DNA of 64,000 nt. Origin: Halorubrum hochsteinianum. GTDB taxonomy: Archaea > Halobacteriota > Halobacteria > Halobacteriales > Haloferacaceae. A program made the position numbers and the translations under genes. This document shows, piece by piece, positions 1-8,067 of this stretch. The stretch is from positions 992,001 through 1,056,000 of the forward strand of contig NZ_CP098415.1 in NCBI RefSeq assembly GCF_023702125.1, read 5' to 3'. Position 1 is the first letter of the stretch. Each line of letters opens with the position of its first letter. The notes under the pieces are model-generated. The model made no database searches and was not told where the DNA came from. It saw only the letters and a list, made by a program, of their open reading frames with translations.

Positions 1-1297
1 GCGCGACCTCGGCGATCAGCTCCGAGGCCTCCCCCCCGACGATCTGTCCGCCCAGCACGAAGCCGGTCTCGTCGTCGGCGACGATCCGGACGAACCCCTC
101 CGTGTGGCCGGTCGTCATCGCCCGGCCGGAGGCGTTGAAGGGCATCTCGCCGACGACCGGGTCGAAGCCGGCGTCGTCCGCTTCCGCCTCGGTCATCCCC
201 ACCGTGCCGATTTCGGGGTCGGTGAAGACGGCCGCCGGGACCGCCTGCCGGTCGAGCGCAGCGGGCTCGCCCGCGATCACCTCGGCGGCGACGATACCCT
301 CGTTGGAGGCCGCGTGCGCGAGCATCGGGTCGCCGGCGACGTCGCCGACGGCGTGGATTCCCTCGACCGCGGTGCGAGTGCGATCGTCCGTCTCGACGAA
401 GCCGCGGTCGTCCGTCTCGATCCCGGCGTTCCCGACGCCGAGCCCGTCGGTGACGGGCTGGCGACCCACCGCGACGAGGATTTTATCGACGCCGTACGAC
501 GACTCCTCGCCCTCCTCCGTCTCCGTGTGGAGGAGGTAGCCCCCGTCGGGTGCCTCCGACCACTCGCTCGCCCCCTCGCCGAAGTGGAACTCGACGCCCA
601 GCTCCTCGGCGCGCTTGCGGACGATCCGCTTCACGTCGTCCTCGTAGGGGTCGAGAATGTCGTCGAGCATCTCGATCACGGTCACGTCGGCACCGAGCTT
701 GGCGTACGTCGTCGCCAGCTCCATGCCGATGTAGCCGCCGCCGACGACGCCGAGCCGGTCCGGGACGGTGTCGGCGTCGAGCGCGTCCGCGGAGCTCCAG
801 ACGTGGTCTTCCGCGAACTCGAAACCGGGGATCTGGATCGGCCGCGAGCCGGTGGCGATCACCGCGTGCTCGAACGAGAGCGTCTCGGAGCCCTGTCCCT
901 CTCCGCCGTGCGCGACCCGGACGGTGTCCTCGTCGACGAACGACGCCTCCCCCTCGATCAGGTTCACGCCGTTCGCCTTACAGAGCTTCTCGACGCCGCT
1001 CGTCAGGCGGTCGACGACGCCGTCCTTCCACTCGATCATCTTCCCCATGTCGACGGCGGGGTCCGCGTGGACGCCCATGAACTCCGCGTTGCCCGCCTCG
1101 TGGGCGAGGCCGCTGCCCGTGATGAGCGCCTTCGAGGGGATACAGCCGCGGTTGAGACACGCGCCCCCGTAGGCGTCCTTCTCGACCAGCGTCGTGTCCA
1201 GCCCCTCCTGTGCGGCTCGGATGGCGGCGACGTAGCCGCCCGGCCCCGCGCCGATGACCAGTACCTCCGTTCCCGTGGTGACGTCTCCGACGACCAT
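1..1297 (-). CDS. lpdA: Dihydrolipoamide dehydrogenase (E3), C-terminus cut by window edge
   Basis: FAD/NAD flavoprotein that reoxidises the dihydrolipoyl arm of the E2 subunit encoded just upstream and passes electrons to NAD+. The ATG at 1297 overlaps the E2 stop by one base (TAATG), so translation is probably coupled. Visible landmarks are the FAD-binding GAGPGG at residues 16-21 and the redox-active disulfide motif GGACLNRGCIPSK (Cys47 and Cys52). A second Rossmann motif (VVGGGYIGMELA) for NAD follows, then the ASNEGIVAAE segment of the FAD domain. The frame is open for 432 codons to base 1. The family is usually about 470-480 residues, so the last part of the dimerisation domain, with its His-Glu pair, lies outside the window. 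Confidence 0.96.
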   Translation of the reverse strand, partial: MVVGDVTTGTEVLVIGAGPGGYVAAIRAAQEGLDTTLVEKDAYGGACLNRGCIPSKALITGSGLAHEAGNAEFMGVHADPAVDMGKMIEWKDGVVDRLTSGVEKLCKANGVNLIEGEASFVDEDTVRVAHGGEGQGSETLSFEHAVIATGSRPIQIPGFEFAEDHVWSSADALDADTVPDRLGVVGGGYIGMELATTYAKLGADVTVIEMLDDILDPYEDDVKRIVRKRAEELGVEFHFGEGASEWSEAPDGGYLLHTETEEGEESSYGVDKILVAVGRQPVTDGLGVGNAGIETDDRGFVETDDRTRTAVEGIHAVGDVAGDPMLAHAASNEGIVAAEVIAGEPAALDRQAVPAAVFTDPEIGTVGMTEAEADDAGFDPVVGEMPFNASGRAMTTGHTEGFVRIVADDETGFVLGGQIVGGEASELIAEVA

Positions 1298-2928
1298 TAT
1301 TCGTTGAGTAGCAGCAGCGGGTTTTCTAAGTGTTCCATGACGGTGTTGGCGAACTCGGCCGCGATCGCGCCGTCGACGACCCGGTGGTCGATCGACAGCG
1401 ACAGCGGGAGCGTCGGCGCGGGGACGGCCTCGCCGTCCCGGACGACGGGGCGCTCCTCGATGGCACCCAGGCCGAGGATCGCGGTCTCGGGGTAGTTGAT
1501 GATCGGGGTGGCGTACTCGCCGCCGATGGCTCCGAAGTTGGTGATGGTGAACGTGCCGCCCTTCATCTCGGCCGGCTTGAGCTTCCGCTCGCGGGCGCGG
1601 GCGGCGAGGTCGTTCACCTCCTCGGCGAGTTCGAAGAGCCCCTTCTCGTCGACGCTCTCGACGACCGGGACCATCAGTCCCGCGTCGGTCGCGACCGCGA
1701 TGCCGAGGTTGTACTCGCCTTTCAACACGATCTCCTCGTCGTCCTCGCGGAGCTCGCTGTTGAGGTACGGGTGGCGCTTCAGGCCGGCGACGATGGCCTT
1801 CATCACGAACGGCATGTACGTGAGCTTCACGTCTTCGGCCTCGGCCGTCGGCTTCAGCTCCTCGCGCGCCTCGACGAGGGAGTCGACCTCGGCGGTGTCG
1901 TGGTGGGTGACGTGCGGCGCGGTGAACTTCGACCGCTCCATCTGCTTCCCGATCGTCCGCCGGACGCCCCGGTAGGGGACGGTCTCGTCGCCCGACGCGG
2001 TCGTCGCCTCCGTCGCGCCGCCCGTGGGGGTCGGGTCCGCCGGTTCCGGGTCGGTCGTGTTGGAGTCGCTCGCGGCGGGTTCGGCCGGCTCGGACTCGGC
2101 CGCCTCCAGCGCGTCCGCGTACGCCCGCACGCGGTCGGCCGTGACGAACGCCTCGCCGTCGCGGGTCTCGTCGGTCGGCACGTCGTCGAGGTCGACGCCG
2201 CGGTCGCGCGCGACCTTCCGCGTCGCGGGCGTCGCGAGCGTCGTCTCCCGCCCCGCCGGCTCGGGACCGGCCGCGGCCGTCCCGGAGGACGCCGCGGATC
2301 CGTCGGCGTCGCGCTTGCTGACCGCGGACTTCCGCCCGTCCGAACCGGTGTCGGTCGGAGCGGGTCGCGGTTCGGGGGCGTCGGCGTCGTCCGCGCCGGC
2401 GGACCCGGCGTCGCCCTCGGCGTGGGCCCGCACGTCGGCCTCGCTCACGCGACCGCCGGGACCGCTCCCGTCGACGGCCGCGACGTCGACGCCGAGTTCG
2501 CGGGCGAGCCGCCTCGCCGACGGCGGCGCGAAGGTCCGACCCGACGGCGTGTCGGGCTCGGCGTCGGCTCCGCCGTCCTCGGCTTGGCCGGCGTCCGACT
2601 CCGCCGCCGGACCGTCGGACGGTGCGGATTCGGACTCGGTGCCGGCCGACTCCTCGTCGGGCGTTTCCGCGTCGCCCGCGCCCTCCTCGTCGACGCGGAA
2701 CGAGATGATCACGTCGCCGACGGGGACCATCTGCCCCTCCTCGGCGAACAGCTCCTCGACGACGCCGTCGTAGCTCGACGGGACCTCGACGAGCGCCTTG
2801 TCGGTCTCGACCTCGGCGACGGGCTGGTCCTCCTTGACGCGGTCACCGGGCGCGACCAGCCACGAGACCAGTTCGCCCTCCGCGACGCCCTCGCCGACGT
2901 CCGGCAGCTTGAACTCCTTGATCGTCAC
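1297..2928 (-). CDS. Dihydrolipoyl acyltransferase (E2) of a 2-oxoacid dehydrogenase complex
   Basis: Core transacylase that accepts the acyl group from E1 and gives it to CoA. The order of domains is: lipoyl domain at residues 1-78 with the lipoylated Lys44 in ETDKALVEV; acidic Ala/Pro-rich linker; a peripheral-subunit-binding motif at about 132-168 (PPSARRLARELGV, GSGPGGRVSEADV); a second, weaker one at about 231-272 (ATPATRKVARDRGVDLDDV); and the catalytic domain from about 317 to 543 with the active-site DHRVVDG (His515, Asp519). The start is GTG at 2928, overlapping the stop of a 22-codon ORF by GTGA. The second binding-like motif is unusual compared with bacterial E2. Substrate cannot be told from sequence; branched-chain oxoacids or pyruvate are both possible. 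Confidence 0.95.
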   Translation of the reverse strand: MTIKEFKLPDVGEGVAEGELVSWLVAPGDRVKEDQPVAEVETDKALVEVPSSYDGVVEELFAEEGQMVPVGDVIISFRVDEEGAGDAETPDEESAGTESESAPSDGPAAESDAGQAEDGGADAEPDTPSGRTFAPPSARRLARELGVDVAAVDGSGPGGRVSEADVRAHAEGDAGSAGADDADAPEPRPAPTDTGSDGRKSAVSKRDADGSAASSGTAAAGPEPAGRETTLATPATRKVARDRGVDLDDVPTDETRDGEAFVTADRVRAYADALEAAESEPAEPAASDSNTTDPEPADPTPTGGATEATTASGDETVPYRGVRRTIGKQMERSKFTAPHVTHHDTAEVDSLVEAREELKPTAEAEDVKLTYMPFVMKAIVAGLKRHPYLNSELREDDEEIVLKGEYNLGIAVATDAGLMVPVVESVDEKGLFELAEEVNDLAARARERKLKPAEMKGGTFTITNFGAIGGEYATPIINYPETAILGLGAIEERPVVRDGEAVPAPTLPLSLSIDHRVVDGAIAAEFANTVMEHLENPLLLLNE

Positions 2929-2993
2929 GCCTCAACCACCTCGGCAGCCGCGGTGACCCCCTCGGCGGTCGCGCGTCGACGGTCGACTGTCAT
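2925..2993 (-). CDS. 22-codon ORF coupled to E2 start
   Basis: ATG at 2993 reads MTVDRRRATAEGVTAAAEVVEA and stops at 2925-2927, overlapping the GTG start of E2 in a GTGA junction. It is in a different frame from E2, so it is not an N-terminal extension. A GGAG lies about 10 nt upstream of its ATG (GTTGGAGATACACCC), whereas the E2 GTG has no well-spaced Shine-Dalgarno sequence. This arrangement suggests that ribosomes load at the small ORF and re-initiate at E2. Nothing shows that the peptide itself has a function. Coding status rests only on the start, the ribosome-binding site and the overlap. Confidence 0.45.
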   Translation of the reverse strand: MTVDRRRATAEGVTAAAEVVEA

Positions 2994-3015
2994 GGGTGTA
3001 TCTCCAACGGTCATC

Positions 3016-4002
3016 TTAAAATTCGACCGCCTCTAAGATTCCCTCCTCGATGCGCGCCGCGGACGGGAGGTAGTAGTCCTCCAAGGCGTACAGCGGGTAC
3101 GGCACGTCGAACCCGGCGACGCGGCCGATCGGTGCCTCCTGGTGTAACAGCGCCTCCTCCTGCAGGATCGCCGTGATCTCGCCGCCGAGACCGCCGGTCT
3201 TGGGTGCCTCGTGGACGACGACCGCGCGGCCGGTCTTCTCGAACGCCTCGACGATCGCCTCCCGGTCGAGCGGCGAGACCGTGCGGAGGTCGACGACCTC
3301 GCACTCGATCCCCTCCTTGCCGAGCGTCTCGGCGGCCTCCAGCGTGGGGCGCGTCATCGCGCCGTAGGTGAACACGGCAACGTCGTCGCCCTCGCGGCGC
3401 GTGGCCGCCTCGCCGATCGGCACCGTGTACGGCTCGTCGGGCACCGCCTCGCGGAACGCCCGGTAGATCAGCTTCGGTTCGAGGAAGACCACCGGGTCGG
3501 GGTCGCGGATCGACGCCGCGAGCAGCCCCTTCGCCTCGTACGGGGTCGAGGGGACCACCACCTTCAGCCCGGCCTCGTGGGCGTAGAACGCCTCCTTCGA
3601 CTCCGAGTGGTGTTCCGGCGCGCGGATGCCGCCGCCGTAGGGGGCGCGCAGCGTCATCGGGAGCGTGAACCGCCCGCGGCTCCGGGTGCGGAACCGCGCC
3701 ATGTGCGAGACGACCTGATCGAAGCCGGGGTACATGAACCCCGAGAACTGGATCTCGGGGACCGGCCGCATCCCCATCGCGGACATCCCAACCGCGGTGC
3801 CGATGATCCCCGACTCGGCGAGCGGCGTGTCGATCACGCGGTCGCCGCCGAACTCGTCGAACAGTCCCTCCGTCGCGCGGAAGACGCCACCGTTCTTCCC
3901 GACGTCTTGGCCCATCACGACCACGTCGTCGTCCTCGCGCAGTTCGGTGTGCAGTCCGTCCCGTACCGCCTGTACCAGCGTGAGATTCTGTGTGTCGGTC
4001 AT
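3016..4002 (-). CDS. 2-oxoacid dehydrogenase E1 component, beta subunit
   Basis: Beta half of the alpha2beta2 thiamin-diphosphate decarboxylase that starts the complex's reaction. The 328 residues have the usual length. Family landmarks are GQDVGKNGGVFRAT near residue 31, DTPLAESGIIGTAVG near 60, the pyrimidine-site region PVPEIQFSGF, RAPYGGGIRAPEHHS, and a transketolase C-terminal domain (VVDLRTVSPLD, VVVHEAPKTGGLGGEI). The start ATG follows the E1-alpha stop directly (TGAATG), so the two subunits should be made in equal amounts. It sits second in the four-gene operon. Confidence 0.95.
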   Translation of the reverse strand: MTDTQNLTLVQAVRDGLHTELREDDDVVVMGQDVGKNGGVFRATEGLFDEFGGDRVIDTPLAESGIIGTAVGMSAMGMRPVPEIQFSGFMYPGFDQVVSHMARFRTRSRGRFTLPMTLRAPYGGGIRAPEHHSESKEAFYAHEAGLKVVVPSTPYEAKGLLAASIRDPDPVVFLEPKLIYRAFREAVPDEPYTVPIGEAATRREGDDVAVFTYGAMTRPTLEAAETLGKEGIECEVVDLRTVSPLDREAIVEAFEKTGRAVVVHEAPKTGGLGGEITAILQEEALLHQEAPIGRVAGFDVPYPLYALEDYYLPSAARIEEGILEAVEF

Positions 4003-5118
4003 TCAGTCCTCCAGGAACGCCGCGTCGCCGCGGTCGTCGCGGAGCGCGGCGAGCGCCTCGTACTGTCGCTCCAGTTCGGGCGGGAGCTCCGCGTAGGCGT
4101 GTTCGAACAGCTCCCGCAGGTCGGGCCGCGCCATCGACTCCGCCTCGTCGATGGCGTCGGCGACTCGCGCCTCGACCGACGACTCGATTTCCGCGACGCG
4201 CTCGTCGTCGAGGACGCCCTCGTCGCGGAGGTACGACTCCAGCCGGTCGATCGGGTCCTTCCGCTTCCAGCGCTCCACCTCGTCGTCGTCGCGGTAGACG
4301 GTGGGGTCGTCCGCGGTCGTGTGCGCGCCGAAGCGGTACTGGACCGCCTCGATGAGCGTCGGGCGCGGCCGATCGCTGTCGGGGTCGCGCGCCTTCTTTA
4401 GGGCGGCCTTCGTGACGCTGTACACCGCGAGCGGGTCCATCCCGTCGACCTGAACGCCGTCGATGCCGTACGCCTCCGCCTTCTGCGCCAGCGTCGCGCT
4501 CCGGGTCTGCCGCTCGCGGGGGACGGAGATCGCCCACTGGTTGTTGTTACAGAAGAAGACGGTCGGCGTGTCGAACACGCCGGCGAAGTTGACCCCCTCG
4601 TGGAAGTCGCCCTCGCTCGTCGCGCCGTCGCCGAAGTAGCAGATGAACGCGTCGTTCTCGCCGCGGAGCTTCGAGGCCCACGCGGCCCCCGTGGCGTGGG
4701 GGACCTGCGACGCGATGGGGACGGCGACGGGGAAGACGTTGACGTCCGGCGGCGCGTTGTTGCCGTCCTCGTGTCCCATCCAGTAGAGCAGCGTCTGTTT
4801 CAGCGGGAGCCCGTGGACCAGCGCGGCCCCGTGTTCGCGGTACGACGGGACCATCCAGTCGTCGTCGTCGAGCGCGTACGCCGAGCCGATCTGCGCGCCC
4901 TCCTGCCCGGAGAGCGGGGGGTACGTCCCCATCCGGCCCTGCCGCTGGAGGCTCACCGCGCGGCCGTCGAAGTGACGCGCCAACCGCATGTGCCTGTACA
5001 TCTCGACGAGCGAGTCGTCGTCGAGGTCGGGTACGTCGCCGACGACCTCCCCGTCCTCGTCGAGGACGCGAACGGTGTCGTCGTACGCCCTGTCGAACAC
5101 GGTCACGGTCGAACCCAC
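4003..5118 (-). CDS. 2-oxoacid dehydrogenase E1 component, alpha subunit
   Basis: Thiamin-diphosphate-binding alpha subunit, 371 residues, first gene of the operon. The ThDP motif is complete: GDGATSEGDFHEG followed by FFCNNNQWAIS (GDG-X~27-NN). An RYRxHGA-like segment is present as PSYREHGAALVHGL, and the phosphorylation-loop-like region reads YRFGAHTTADDP. The start chosen is GTG at 5118 (MGSTVTVFDRAYDD); GTG at 5106 is an alternative. The upstream DNA turns AT-rich at 5145-5200 and holds a plausible TATA element near 5165. That fits a promoter for the whole E1-alpha to E3 unit. Confidence 0.95.
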   Translation of the reverse strand: MGSTVTVFDRAYDDTVRVLDEDGEVVGDVPDLDDDSLVEMYRHMRLARHFDGRAVSLQRQGRMGTYPPLSGQEGAQIGSAYALDDDDWMVPSYREHGAALVHGLPLKQTLLYWMGHEDGNNAPPDVNVFPVAVPIASQVPHATGAAWASKLRGENDAFICYFGDGATSEGDFHEGVNFAGVFDTPTVFFCNNNQWAISVPRERQTRSATLAQKAEAYGIDGVQVDGMDPLAVYSVTKAALKKARDPDSDRPRPTLIEAVQYRFGAHTTADDPTVYRDDDEVERWKRKDPIDRLESYLRDEGVLDDERVAEIESSVEARVADAIDEAESMARPDLRELFEHAYAELPPELERQYEALAALRDDRGDAAFLED

Positions 5119-5474
5119 CTTCGCATGTCCGATATGTTCACCGCCCGGGTAATATCGTTTTCGTAAATAATTTAGTATAATCAGAAATAGCGGCTTCGGG
5201 ATGAGAAACCGTCCATCAGACGGGGAGAGAATCGGACGTTTCTGAACAAACTACGAGCCATTTGGCAATATTTTCGCCAACATGTGCGTTTCGCAGGTCA
5301 GTAACGGACGAACAGGAAGGTTTTCGCGACCGGTCGCCCGCGAACGGGAAGGCCGGAGTCGCGGCACCGCGGCTCGACGGTTCGGGGGCGGACCGGGAAA
5401 ACGGGCAATCGGACCGGGAAAGCGGAGAAACGGACCGGCAAAACGGACTGTCGCGCTGCGGCCGGCGGGCGGCG
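5119..5474. promoter_or_regulatory. 356-bp gap: operon promoter and 21-bp repeats
   Basis: The right flank of the E1-alpha gene (about 5145-5200) is AT-rich and probably carries the leftward promoter of the dehydrogenase operon. The rest is GC-rich. It contains three imperfect 21-bp direct repeats (5391, 5412 and 5433) that begin gaccggg/c-aaa. In one plus-strand frame they would read DRENGQS, DRESGET, DRQNGLS, but no convincing gene is present. No RNA gene was recognised. Confidence 0.5.
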
Positions 5475-5879
5475 CTACCCGAGGCGGAAGGAGGGTTCGT
5501 CCGGCTCGCCGTCGAGGTCCTCCAAGTGGATCACCTCGTCTTCGCCCTCCTCTAGCTGTTCGCGGAGGTAGTTGACGTAGCGCTTGTGCTCGTCGAGCTG
5601 CTCGCGGAGGTGTTCGGCCTCAAGCTCCAGCCGCTCGTGCTCGCGGACGAAGCTCTTCGGGACCTCGACCTTCGGGGGGAACGGCTCGCCGTCGTCGCCC
5701 GCGTCGTCCAGTTCGGACTCGGGTACGACCCGGACCTGACCGTCGTGGGCGACGAGCGCGTCCACGTAGTCCCGGAAGACCGCCGACAGCGAGAGGTCTC
5801 GCTCCTCGGCGATGTCGCGGAGGGACTCGAACGCGCCCTCGTTGACGCGGAACGAGATCGTCTTGTTCTTGTTACCCAT
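5475..5879 (-). CDS. Ribbon-helix-helix (CopG-like) protein with coiled-coil tail
   Basis: 134 residues, starting at ATG 5879 (MGNKNKTISFRVNEG). The N-terminal 45 residues look like a ribbon-helix-helix DNA-binding fold: a short strand TISFRV, then helices around ESLRDIAEERDLS and LSAVFRDYVDALVAH. The rest is acidic. It contains a long predicted coiled coil (about residues 75-118: SFVREHERLELEAEHLREQL and HKRYVNYLREQL), which may mediate oligomerisation. An in-frame GTG further upstream would add 17 residues with no similarity to the fold. The gene stands alone; its operator is unknown. Confidence 0.8.
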   Translation of the reverse strand: MGNKNKTISFRVNEGAFESLRDIAEERDLSLSAVFRDYVDALVAHDGQVRVVPESELDDAGDDGEPFPPKVEVPKSFVREHERLELEAEHLREQLDEHKRYVNYLREQLEEGEDEVIHLEDLDGEPDEPSFRLG

Positions 5880-5970
5880 TGTGGACGAGTCCGTCCGCGT
5901 CTCACTTAATCGTTTGTCAGACGGTGTCACGAGCCGAACGCGACCGGACTGTCGGCGCGCGCCGGCCGTC

Positions 5971-6618
5971 TCAGGGCTCCGGCGCGCCGGCCGGGTCCGT
6001 CTCGTCCGGGGCGGCGTCGTCGGGCGCGGCGTCGCCTGCGAGTTCGTCGCCGCCGTCGAGGTCTTCGAGCGCCGACAGCGCGGCGGCCTTGTACGTCTCG
6101 GGGTCGAGGTCGTACTCCTCGCGCGCCATCCGCGCGTACTCGTTGCCTTCGTCGTCGAACGCGGCGACGCGCTCGACGGTGCGGCGGGCGGTCTCCGCGA
6201 CCCAGCGGTCGCGGGTGGCAGCGTCGACCTCGGTGATCGACTCGGGGCGGACGGAGACCCGGACCGTGCCGTCGTCGGTCTCGTAGGTCCGGGGCTTCCC
6301 CACGACTGCGACGTACGCCGGGGGCTCCAGGTCCCGGAGTTTGGAAGCGGCTTCCGGCTGGTACTGGCCGGCGTACACGAAGAACGTGCCCGTCGGGTCG
6401 ACGATGCGGCCGCGCCAGTACTCGCTGTCGTCGCCGACGTCCTCCTTCTCGGTGAGCGTGCCCACGAAGAACACGCGGTTCGAGGACTCGCCGGTCGGCA
6501 ACAGCGCGTAGACGGGGGCGCGCTCGTCGTCGGACTCGGTGAACGTGTAGCCGGCGTCGTTGAACTCGCTCGCGAACACGCGCCGGGCGACCTCTCGGGT
6601 GGGTGCTGACTGGCTCAT
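5971..6618 (-). CDS. rpap3: RPA-associated protein (Rpap3-type)
   Basis: 215-residue acidic protein whose ATG (6618) directly follows the stop of rpa3, so the two are co-translated. Family knowledge: haloarchaeal rpa1 and rpa3 are each followed by an RPA-associated gene (COG3390), and in Haloferax volcanii RPA and RPAP proteins co-purify. The sequence shows an N-terminal domain (TREVARRVFASEFNDAGYTF), an OB-fold-like centre (NRVFFVGTLTEKED, GRIVDPTGTFFVYAGQYQPEA, YVAVVGKPRTYETDDGTVRV) and an acidic tail rich in Asp/Ala/Pro. It probably stabilises or tunes Rpa3 on single-stranded DNA during replication and repair. Confidence 0.88.
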   Translation of the reverse strand: MSQSAPTREVARRVFASEFNDAGYTFTESDDERAPVYALLPTGESSNRVFFVGTLTEKEDVGDDSEYWRGRIVDPTGTFFVYAGQYQPEAASKLRDLEPPAYVAVVGKPRTYETDDGTVRVSVRPESITEVDAATRDRWVAETARRTVERVAAFDDEGNEYARMAREEYDLDPETYKAAALSALEDLDGGDELAGDAAPDDAAPDETDPAGAPEP

Positions 6619-7545
6619 TTAGATCGACCTCGCTTCGATCAGCGCAGTTTCAACGTCGACGGTGCCGGGGTCCTCCATGTCGTCGACCAGGACGTACCGG
6701 CCGAACGTCGGGCCGGTGACGCGGTAGTAGCGCCCGAGCACGTCCTCGCCCATCTCCTCGGCGACGACGGTGGTGTCGAGCGCGTCCATCGCCATGTCCT
6801 TCGCCTCTTCGAGGGTCATGCCGGTGAGCGCCTCGGTGGCCTCGCGGTCGAAGATGACCTCGGTGACGGTCTCGCCGTCGTCGAGGACGCCCTTGATCCG
6901 GAGGTCGAACTCGCCCTCGACCTGCCCGTGTTCGGAGCAGCGGCCGTTCTGGAGGACGCGCGTACAGTCGTCCTCGGGACAGCGCTTGATCAGCCCGGAG
7001 CCGGACTGGATGTCGACCAAGGCTCCCTCGACGGTGTCGGCGTTGTCGCCGACCTCGATCGCCTCGTCGATCTCGGTGATTCCGGTCGTCCGGTTGAGCT
7101 TCACCGAGTAGCTGCCCTCGTACTCGTCGGTGACGACGTTCGAGAGCTCGTAGGACTGCCCCTCCGTCAGCTCGGGGAGGTCGGAGGTCTCGAAGGCGAC
7201 GAACTTGATCGTGCCCGACTCGTCGCCGAGCAGGCCGACCTGCGAGATGGAGTCGCTGCGCGGCTCCCACAGATCGACCAGCTTCACGCGCAGGTCGACC
7301 CACTGCTCGTCCTCGTCGATGTCGTTGACGAGGACCTCCTCGCTGCCGCCGCGGCCGAGTTCGTCGCGCTCCATCCCGGCGTCTTCGAGGTAGCTGTTAG
7401 TGACGCTCCGGCGCGCCTCGTCGAGGGGCACGCGGTACTCGTCGACGAGCGTCGCCAGCCGTTCCTCGACGTCGTCGGGATCGACGTCTGTGTGGTCCGA
7501 GAACTGTTCCGCTATCGCTTCCGCTTCCTGTCGCAGTTCGCTCAT
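6619..7545 (-). CDS. rpa3: Replication protein A homologue Rpa3 (ssDNA-binding)
   Basis: 308-residue single-strand-binding protein. After an N-terminal helical domain (about 1-60), an OB fold spans about 75-155 (VDLRVKLVDLWEPRSD, VGLLGDESGTIKFVAFETSD). A second OB-like region follows around a zinc finger with the ligand pattern C-x4-C...C-x2-H (RCPEDDCTR ... GRCSEHGQ) near residue 190-210. The C-terminal section (LEEAKDMAMDALDTT, FGRYVLVDDMEDPG) is typical of the haloarchaeal Rpa1/Rpa3 type. The gene heads the rpa3-rpap3 operon. This window also carries rpa2 at 44168. Confidence 0.92.
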   Translation of the reverse strand: MSELRQEAEAIAEQFSDHTDVDPDDVEERLATLVDEYRVPLDEARRSVTNSYLEDAGMERDELGRGGSEEVLVNDIDEDEQWVDLRVKLVDLWEPRSDSISQVGLLGDESGTIKFVAFETSDLPELTEGQSYELSNVVTDEYEGSYSVKLNRTTGITEIDEAIEVGDNADTVEGALVDIQSGSGLIKRCPEDDCTRVLQNGRCSEHGQVEGEFDLRIKGVLDDGETVTEVIFDREATEALTGMTLEEAKDMAMDALDTTVVAEEMGEDVLGRYYRVTGPTFGRYVLVDDMEDPGTVDVETALIEARSI

Positions 7546-7819
7546 GGGGTGTCTCCGCCTCCGGTGTTGTTTCGGTGGGAGGCGTACGAGGGTTGGTTCC
7601 TCACCGTATTAAAACGACGGTGACCGGGGTGAAAGTGAACAGAAAACGCCGTTTGAAGGCGTCTAAACCGACTTCTCTCGATCAGGAGTGATCCGGCGAC
7701 GGGACGACCCCGACCGCGTCAGACGCCCGTCAGCCACGCGCGGGCTTCGTTTCGAGTGGAACGATCACACGGATCGAGGTCACACGGAGCGGGGTTCAGC
7801 GAGCGTGACGGAAGGATGG

Positions 7820-8067
7820 CGGTGGCGCGTGCCTCCGAGCGTGCCGCCGAAGGCGGCCGCGAGGAGCACGCGCGAGGGAGTCGGCGGCGACCACCGGGAG
7901 CCGCCGACGAGGCTGGGGAGGTGTGAGGTGCGGTCGCGGTCGGGTGGGACTCGAAGGGGCAGTCGCGAGGGAGTCAGAGGCGACGCAAGCACCGCAGGAA
8001 CGAGCGGAGCGAGTGACGAGGAGCGCAGCAAGCGTCTGACTCCCTCGCGACTGGGGCTTCGGCGGTC
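7820..8067 (+). repeat. Structured dispersed element, copy A (~248 nt)
   Basis: Noncoding element with three nested hairpin arms and a conserved core, also found at 22111 and 46170. Arm 1: 7825-7832 pairs with 7866-7873 (GCGCGTGC/GCACGCGC) around an inner hairpin 7843-7848/7852-7857. Arm 2: 7880-7888/7900-7908 (GTCGGCGGC/GCCGCCGAC). A conserved single-strand core follows (about 7906-7959, beginning GACGAGGCTGGGGAGG). Arm 3: 7960-7978 pairs perfectly with 8035-8053 (19 bp). It is extended by a symmetric GGG/GGG internal loop and CGAAG/CTTCG (7952-7956/8057-8061). Orientation is arbitrary. No ORF, transposase or target-site duplication is visible. The arms differ from copy C yet remain paired. 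Confidence 0.75.

Noticed and set aside
1330-3036. 568-codon plus-strand frame opposite E2
   Set aside because: Antisense to a lipoyl/acyltransferase gene with clear domains; composition typical of GC-rich mirror frames.
5262-5555. 97-codon plus-strand frame with DRENGQS-like repeats
   Set aside because: It overlaps the coiled-coil end of the RHH gene antisense, has no ribosome-binding context, and the repeat is better described at DNA level.
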